64,000 nt of DNA, taken from Apostichopus japonicus. Lineage: Eukaryota; Echinodermata; Holothuroidea; Aspidochirotida; Stichopodidae. Position 1 is the first letter of the stretch. Every line of letters starts with the position of its first letter. This document shows, in pieces, positions 59,301 through 64,000 of the stretch. Below the pieces are notes generated by a model. The model had not been told where the DNA came from. It did no database searches and saw only the letters and a program-made list of their open reading frames with translations. A program made the position numbers and the translations under genes. The stretch is from NCBI RefSeq assembly GCF_037975245.1, contig NC_092575.1:13435001-13499000 (forward strand), in the 5' to 3' direction.

Positions 59301-62300
59301 ATAGTCTCAATGTTCTTCAGAGTGTCTTTCATGGTGATGCTCTTTGTGGGACACTTACGAAAGTACCGCAGGATGCGGCGCCCTTTGGTCTCCAAGGAAT
59401 GCTCCAGCGTTGGCAGAAGATCGATTCCAACAAGCTCCTTGAAGTGCAAAAACATACCCAATTTTTCTGACAGAAAGGGGTATTCCTCCAACAGACCTTC
59501 AATAGTGACACTCTTTGAATTAATCAAAGTGCGGATTGAGAAATACACACTTTGCATGTGCGATGTGATTAGGTCTTCATCCCAGTCTTTCTCGCCAGCT
59601 GCATACATTTCCTTCAATGCAAGAATCTTCTCTTTCTGAGTGGCCTCAGTCTCTCCCTCAGGGAACCCTCCCGGTTGCCAGTTTATGCAACCATACGAGT
59701 CCCTCTTCTTGATGCGTTTTGTCTTCGGTTCGGTCACTTCTTCATCGGAAGTACTAGTCATTGAAGATGAAACAGATGGAACCGGGAGGTAGCTTTCATC
59801 TCTTTTTAAATTGTTTACTCTGTTTTCGAGTTGCTTCAAGATAGAAGCCGTGCCATCACCAATAACTTCACCTCCAATGTCGTCCCTGAAACTCGCAGGG
59901 TACGCACTCACAACCTTTTTTGCAACAGTGACCAAGTTTTTCCGTCCTGGGCTTTCATCAAGTTTGAAAATGTCATCACAGATTACTCTGATCATTTCCC
60001 TTCTTTCTCTGGGGGCTGGTCTCTTCTTTTTCTTTAAGCAATTGTTTAAGTTTTTAGACATCTTGCTCCAATGGACTTCGAACGTATCAGCCCAGTTTCC
60101 TGCGCACTGGTCTCTGGAAGGTTGGGTGTGTATGTCTGGTGTCGATTCTGTGGACAGTGTTGAGGTATCCAGGTCAACGGTTTCCTCTCCCTCACTCAGC
60201 ACATTCTCTGGAGCAGTATCTTGGAATGAGAATAACCATACACAAAATAGTTATTAATACTGTAGAACATTAGGTCAGCGCGTAAGTTTGACTGTCCCAA
60301 GAATGTTAAGAGCCTGCAGAGTTAGGTGTTTTTTATTTAATCCAGAAAGCCAAACAGCTTAGTAATTCATTGACTGCCATAGATATGCTTTGTGCAACTT
60401 TGATCCTGCTCAAACAGCATTGCAGACTTTTGTGTACAAGGTTTTCAGACTTTAGCCTCTGGTGACCTTTGACCTTGACTTTCAGATGGTCAAAGGTGAT
60501 AAAGCAGTCAATGAACATTATGTCTAAGTTGGGTCAACATCCATCGAAGACTAAGCCAGTGAGGGCCTATAAAACTTTTTTCTCTGATTTTACTGTTTCA
60601 TTGCTACTGCCATTATATATGAACATCTATCAAAAATATGTGTAGAATTTATAGGAAGCACCACCTAAAGAACATTATAACCCAATTTCAAGAAAATCTA
60701 TTGTTCTTTGAAGGAGAAGTAGCATTTTGCAGTTTTTCCAATTTGTTTACAAATAGCTCATTATGCACCTTAAATGACCTTTAACCTTGACCTTCAGAAG
60801 GTAAAAGATGCACCATCAGTAAATGAACATTGTCTCCAAGTTTGGTTAACATCTGTCAAAGAACAAACATTTGGCAGCAGCAAAAGCAAAAATTTACACT
60901 GGATAGATAGAGTGACAGTCCCATCACAATAGCTCACCAAGCATAGCTGGTTTGAGCTAAAAATCAGAACATTTTAGGCAAAAGATTTGGCATGGATTGG
61001 CAATTTATAAGTGCAAACTGCCAGGCCGATTTTCTGTTGAGTGAATTTTTACTTTGCATGCCACCTGCACAGTAGACTAGTGTGGATAAGGCAAGTTTTG
61101 GGGCAAAACAAATTCCGGCCCCCCCATCCCCCAGGGGTCCCGTACACCTATGATCCTGTCCCTCCCTGTTCTATCTTTATTATTACAGCCAAGTGGTCAA
61201 AAAGGTTATGTAGTGCACCCCTGCACTGGGCTAGTTTAGATAAATTTTCAATTAAATGCTTTCAAGCAATTGTTTACAGAGGATTTGCCTTCATTGAACA
61301 ATGACCACTGCAGACACAGTGTGGCTTTCATAATGTCCAAGTACATACAGTAAGCCTAGCTGTATTTCTGCCAAATCTAACATGGGTGACATTTGCAGAA
61401 TTTTACAGAGAATATGGATGGGTTATGGTCTCTGACCTGTACTCATTATTGCTATGTGATTGATGTGATTAACTAATTTTGAAAACTGAGGAACAAGGCC
61501 CAGAATAACAAAAGTTAAGGAAAACATGTCTCCTTTGGAGAGTTGGGCTGTCTGCGGTCATGAAAAATAACCGGCATGGTCACGCAATTACTTTTATTTG
61601 CTGAAATGATTAAATGGGTTTACCAGACCTGCCAACTTTTCAAGTGCTAAAACTGTACTTGAGAGACAAAAAGTTGTATTTTACCCCAAAAACTGTATTT
61701 TCCCTGGCTGCCAAGAATATGCCCGAAGATGCAAGTGTCACATGACAGCATTCGCACTAATTAAGGCTCAAAATTGTGTCATTTGCACATCTACAGCCAG
61801 AATCTTCTGCGGGATAATCCCGCATAGATTTCTATAGGCCTAGCCCCTGTCTAGGTCTAACTTAGTACGAGGGACTGCAATAAGTGTTCACATAGATCTC
61901 GATCGTAGCACATGTGCAATGTTTGCATGCTCAGTTTATTGTCGCACAATCCAGCTGCACCTGGGAGTCTACTATGACATGCACGTATGCACAACAAATC
62001 AGAGTTACGATTGGGTAAAACTGTCTTTGATTGACATTTTGCAGAACTGGTACATGTCCAATTCTATTATGACCATGTGGAAAATAATGTACAAAGTCAC
62101 AGCAGATTCAATAGCCTAGGCCTACCTGCAATTCCACGAAGCCATCACGAACTTTCATGTTCATACGATTAATCCCCTAGGCCAGCTTCCATTTTTAACT
62201 TTCCGTATGGCGACGAAGTCGAAGGAGAAGCTTAAATATTGCCAAAACATTGCGCATTTCGACATGCACCTTATCCATATGGCGGATCTATAGTCCAAGT

Positions 62301-64000
62301 TTGGCCTCAATCCGACTTTCCCTTATTGTACTGGGTGTATATGTACGGAGTGCCATGTGTGCCAGAAAACTATGTTTAAACCTAACACTAATATACACAC
62401 TGTACATATACACCCACTACAGTGTATGTACTGTACACACTGTACATACATGTATGTACTGGTTGAAATTCATTTTATAGTAAAGTCTACTATTTCAACC
62501 AATTGTATATGTACAGTGTGTATATTAGTGTTAGGTTTAAACATAGTCTTCTGGCACTCATGGCACTCCGTACATATACACCCAGTACAGTGTATGTACT
62601 GTACACACTGTACATACATATGTATGTGCTGGTTGAAATTCATTTTATAAGTCTTCTAATTTAATGAATTCAACCAGGAGAAAACAAGTTCATTGCTAAT
62701 AGTATTTTTTTTATATAAAATTAAAAACTGCACAGTATTGAAGGTATTGAGGTACTGTATATAATTATCAATTAGTAGCAATAAGCCCCACTCCTTAATG
62801 TAGGACTGTTCAATTATATTGCATGGGCAATTTTATGGTACTACAACAATAGGCTTCACCCCTTCTTATAGGACCATTCCATTAAATTGCACAGGTAAAA
62901 CATTTTTCCTTTTAATCTTAAAACCTCTTTTGTGACAACTTGAATGAAAGGAGAGGCTACATGAGTGTAGAATAAAATTACACCTCCCACTGCTACACAC
63001 CAAATTTCAACTTGATAGGAACAATCATTCTGGACTTATTAATGTTTACAAGGGTTTTAAACTGACCTCTGACCCAACCCCAAAACAATAGCTATCATGT
63101 ACTCATCATGGGAAAACACATACCAATTATAAGCTTCATCCATCCACGTAGGGTCGACGTTATCGTGTTTACAAGCTTAAATTAGGCAAAATATCAACTT
63201 TTCACAATTTTCCCATTTTTTTAAACAAAACCGAATTTCAGCTAACTGTTAGACTTACAGTGAAACCCACAGCAGCCTCGCAGTGGATGAATCATGTCAT
63301 GAGCAAAATTTAGAACTACACTGGAGCCTGGAACAGCCGGGGACGGTGAAAACCAAAACCAGGACTCGTAGACCTGTGCAGCAGCTTATTCATAAATCAC
63401 CATCACACTACCTCTACTAGTGCAGGGGTGTAAGAGAGGTTTTGAAAAAAGTCTGCAAAAGTGGTAAGTTCGGTCGAAGTTAAAAAATCGGAATTCCGCG
63501 TAAAATCAGAGATTTCACAGCCCTGACTAGTGTAAGAGTTGCTGGGTCACTATGAACAACACTGACATTTACCCAACTAAATCGCACGCTCAGAAATAAG
63601 GAGTTACCAGGAACAGGCAAGATCACAGCCTATTTAGCCCCCATTCCCCCCCCCCCCCAATATTTTAACCAAATCGCTGCTCATGCGGTACATTTTGTGT
63701 CCATGTGATATTGCCAGTGTACCATAGTGACGTTTGACAATATATCATTATCATATTATTATAATGTAAGCATGAGCTGGCTTCTTAATTGAGAACCAGG
63801 CTCCAGTATTACTTAAGTAAAGTATATTTACCTTCACCTGCAGTTGACCACGCATCTATGAGTCTTCTGCGCTGAATAGGCTTCAGCATAGAGAGGTCGT
63901 CCTCCGTAACAAATCTCAGATCACCCACAGATTCAACTCCAACATCCACAAGTTGATCCAGGACTCCATTTGCAAGTGCCAGTGGCAAGGATGGCAGTGC
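56222..64000 (-). CDS. SAM-domain protein, SAMD3-like; five exons, 5' end off window
   Basis: Exons 63838-64000, 59198-60219, 57670-57736, 57183-57354 and 56222-56342 join with phases 1, 0, 1, 2, giving 1545 nt or 514 residues plus a stop. All introns are GT-AG (3618, 1461, 315 and 840 bp). The first exon holds a SAM-like helical bundle end (LDQLVDVGVESVGDLRF...). Exon 2 has a lysine/arginine-rich motif (KKKKRPAPRERREMIRVI) and a nuclear-localisation-like PKTKRIKKRD. Exons 3-5 give SPSPCIVVFG, FAISLGMLFASFYAFNIEYP and VHPKVVTLLGQMKDFESEWD. This layout matches the fish and invertebrate proteins annotated as SAM domain-containing protein 3-like, as I recall them. Their function is unknown, though SAM domains mediate protein or RNA contacts. 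No stops or frameshifts occur, so the gene looks functional. Its introns contain DR1-bearing dispersed repeats. Confidence 0.82.
56600..57010. repeat. Dispersed repeat with DR1 motifs (two tandem copies in intron 4)
   Basis: Two units share ggagcaccacc, ttatgaca, tgtaggaga, cctattgtgcccctttaatgacc and gtcaacatccatcaa. Each has the direct repeat TGACCTTTGACCT (56620-56632 and 56907-56919). Further copies lie at 60440-60560 and 60640-60870 in intron 1. Confidence 0.8.
57183..57354 (-). CDS. SAMD3-like gene, exon 4 of those seen
   Basis: The acceptor is TTTTTTGGTAG after a poly-T tract and the donor is CAACG|GTGAGT. It enters in phase 1 and leaves in phase 2. It encodes PTLLAGRHFGIVVDKVPVNN, then HKINDFAISLGMLFASFYAF and NIEYPAKGAVTMEFIQ. 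The NIEYP...T.EFIQR stretch is the best-conserved part of the family. Confidence 0.83.
57670..57736 (-). CDS. SAMD3-like gene, exon 3 of those seen
   Basis: A 67-nt exon with acceptor ATCTCTTTTTCAG and donor TTTTTG|GTAAGT. It enters in phase 0 and leaves in phase 1. It encodes ETNTVEEVADEIGSPSPCIV followed by VFG. The short P-x-P-C-I-V-V-x-G motif matches relatives. Confidence 0.8.
57737..59197. other. Intron 3' of the large SAMD3-like exon
   Basis: No further exon is recognised. Around 58680-58790 are three imperfect copies of aattccatgacttttccagg, a short tandem repeat of unknown role. Confidence 0.5.
59198..60219 (-). CDS. SAMD3-like gene, large central exon
   Basis: 1022 nt with acceptor TCTCATTCCAAG and donor TTCACAG|GTTGGT. 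It begins with AT completing a codon and ends in phase 0. It encodes an acidic Ser/Thr-rich start (LSEGEETVDLDTSTLSTE), then KKKKRPAPRERREMIRVICD, then KNLVTVAKKVVSAYPASFRD and GGEVIGDGTASILKQLENRV. A basic PKTKRIKKRD follows, then a helical half ending LICLLASYFGEDASSFLHLS. There are no internal stops over 340 codons. The frame runs a further 126 nt past the donor before a stop. The phase-perfect junction to 57736 supports the donor. Confidence 0.85.
60440..60870. repeat. DR1-bearing dispersed repeat, intron copies
   Basis: 60440-60560 has TGACCTTTGACCT at 60463-60475, followed by gactttcagatggtcaaagg and gtcaacatccatc. 60640-60870 repeats ggaagcaccacctaa, agaaaatct..tgttcttt and the motif in decayed form (tgacctttaaccttgacc). 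Same family as 56600-57010. Confidence 0.78.
62330..62650. repeat. A-B-A'-B repeat: 80-bp inverted arms plus 70-bp direct copies
   Basis: 62330-62410 and 62506-62586 are inverted copies (actgggtgtatatgtacgga, gtttaaacctaacactaata). Within and after them, 62404-62477 and about 62578-62650 are direct copies (cagtgtatgtactgtacac, ggttgaaattcattttata). The whole can fold into a long hairpin with a loop of about 95 nt. Confidence 0.85.
63838..64000 (-). CDS. SAMD3-like gene, SAM-domain exon (partial)
   Basis: The frame is open to the window edge: ALPSLPLALANGVLDQLVDV, then GVESVGDLRFVTEDDLSMLK and PIQRRRLIDAWSTA. The pattern L...GV.s..dL.fvteeDL..lkpiqrRrLi.aw is that of the second half of a SAM-like domain. 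Two donors are possible: GCAG|GTGAAG after 63838, or six bases later GAAG|GTAAAT after 63832. Both keep phase 1 and differ by two residues (GlyGlu). Confidence 0.78.

Larger units (their letters stand above)
60220..63837. other. Large intron of the SAMD3-like gene
   Basis: 3.6 kb without a recognised exon. It holds DR1-bearing repeat copies at 60440-60560 and 60640-60870, the complex inverted/direct repeat at 62330-62650, and a poly-C run at 63646-63658. Confidence 0.6.

Noticed and set aside
59207-60257. Plus-strand frames opposite the large SAMD3-like exon (87, 109 and 148 codons)
   Set aside because: Shadows of the minus-strand coding exon.

Overview
The window looks like repeat-rich nuclear DNA from a marine invertebrate. 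It has widely spaced exons with GT-AG borders, a tRNA-derived SINE, many small hAT-like elements with 8-bp target duplications, long (AT)n tracts and no bacterial-style gene packing. An echinoderm or another invertebrate deuterostome is my best guess. It rests on the gene families and on the general look of the repeats; no organism-specific marker was found.

Four host loci can be supported. (1) At 281-2280 on the minus strand lies part of a C-type-lectin-domain gene, with two CTLD exons and two duplicated Ser/Thr-rich linker exons; it continues off the left edge. (2) At 51437-52293 on the plus strand is an apparently intact LRAT-domain (NlpC/P60-like) gene with an N-terminal CxxC...CxxC motif and an intronless CDS. 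(3) From 56222 to the right edge, minus strand, is a SAM-domain gene resembling the SAMD3-like proteins; five exons with compatible phases give 514 residues in the window. (4) At 37014-37170 is a weak candidate exon for a 46-residue protein.

The rest is mobile and repetitive DNA. Positions 4670-21459 form one very large inverted-repeat structure. Both ends carry the same 41-bp inverted terminus (one mismatch), flanked by an identical 9-bp direct repeat, ACTGGGCTT. Its arms are arrays of a 182-bp satellite, direct on the left and inverted on the right. I read this as a giant foldback-type transposon. It contains nested elements: a hAT-like element (8470-9383), an AT-centred hairpin (7636-8045) and a 4.13-kb transposon (12306-16439) with about 60-bp inverted ends and a TAT duplication. 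The last carries a decayed gene of an abundant but, to my knowledge, unclassified Cys-rich protein family.

A second satellite follows (21744-23380; about 206-bp unit, each with TGACGTCA or close to it). After it come hAT-like elements (24027-24419, 24987-25345, 28165-28410, 32101-32756), a TA-flanked element (25767-26536), a ULP1-type protease ORF with intact H-D-Q-C residues (26795-27388) and a broken MULE transposase (29031-30127). From 34 to 50 kb there are mainly segmental duplications (34.96/37.69 kb, 38.04/48.49 kb, 44.34/46.71 kb) and AT tracts. From 52 to 63 kb the genes are interspersed with AT-rich minisatellite and with a dispersed repeat carrying nuclear-receptor-like DR1 motifs.
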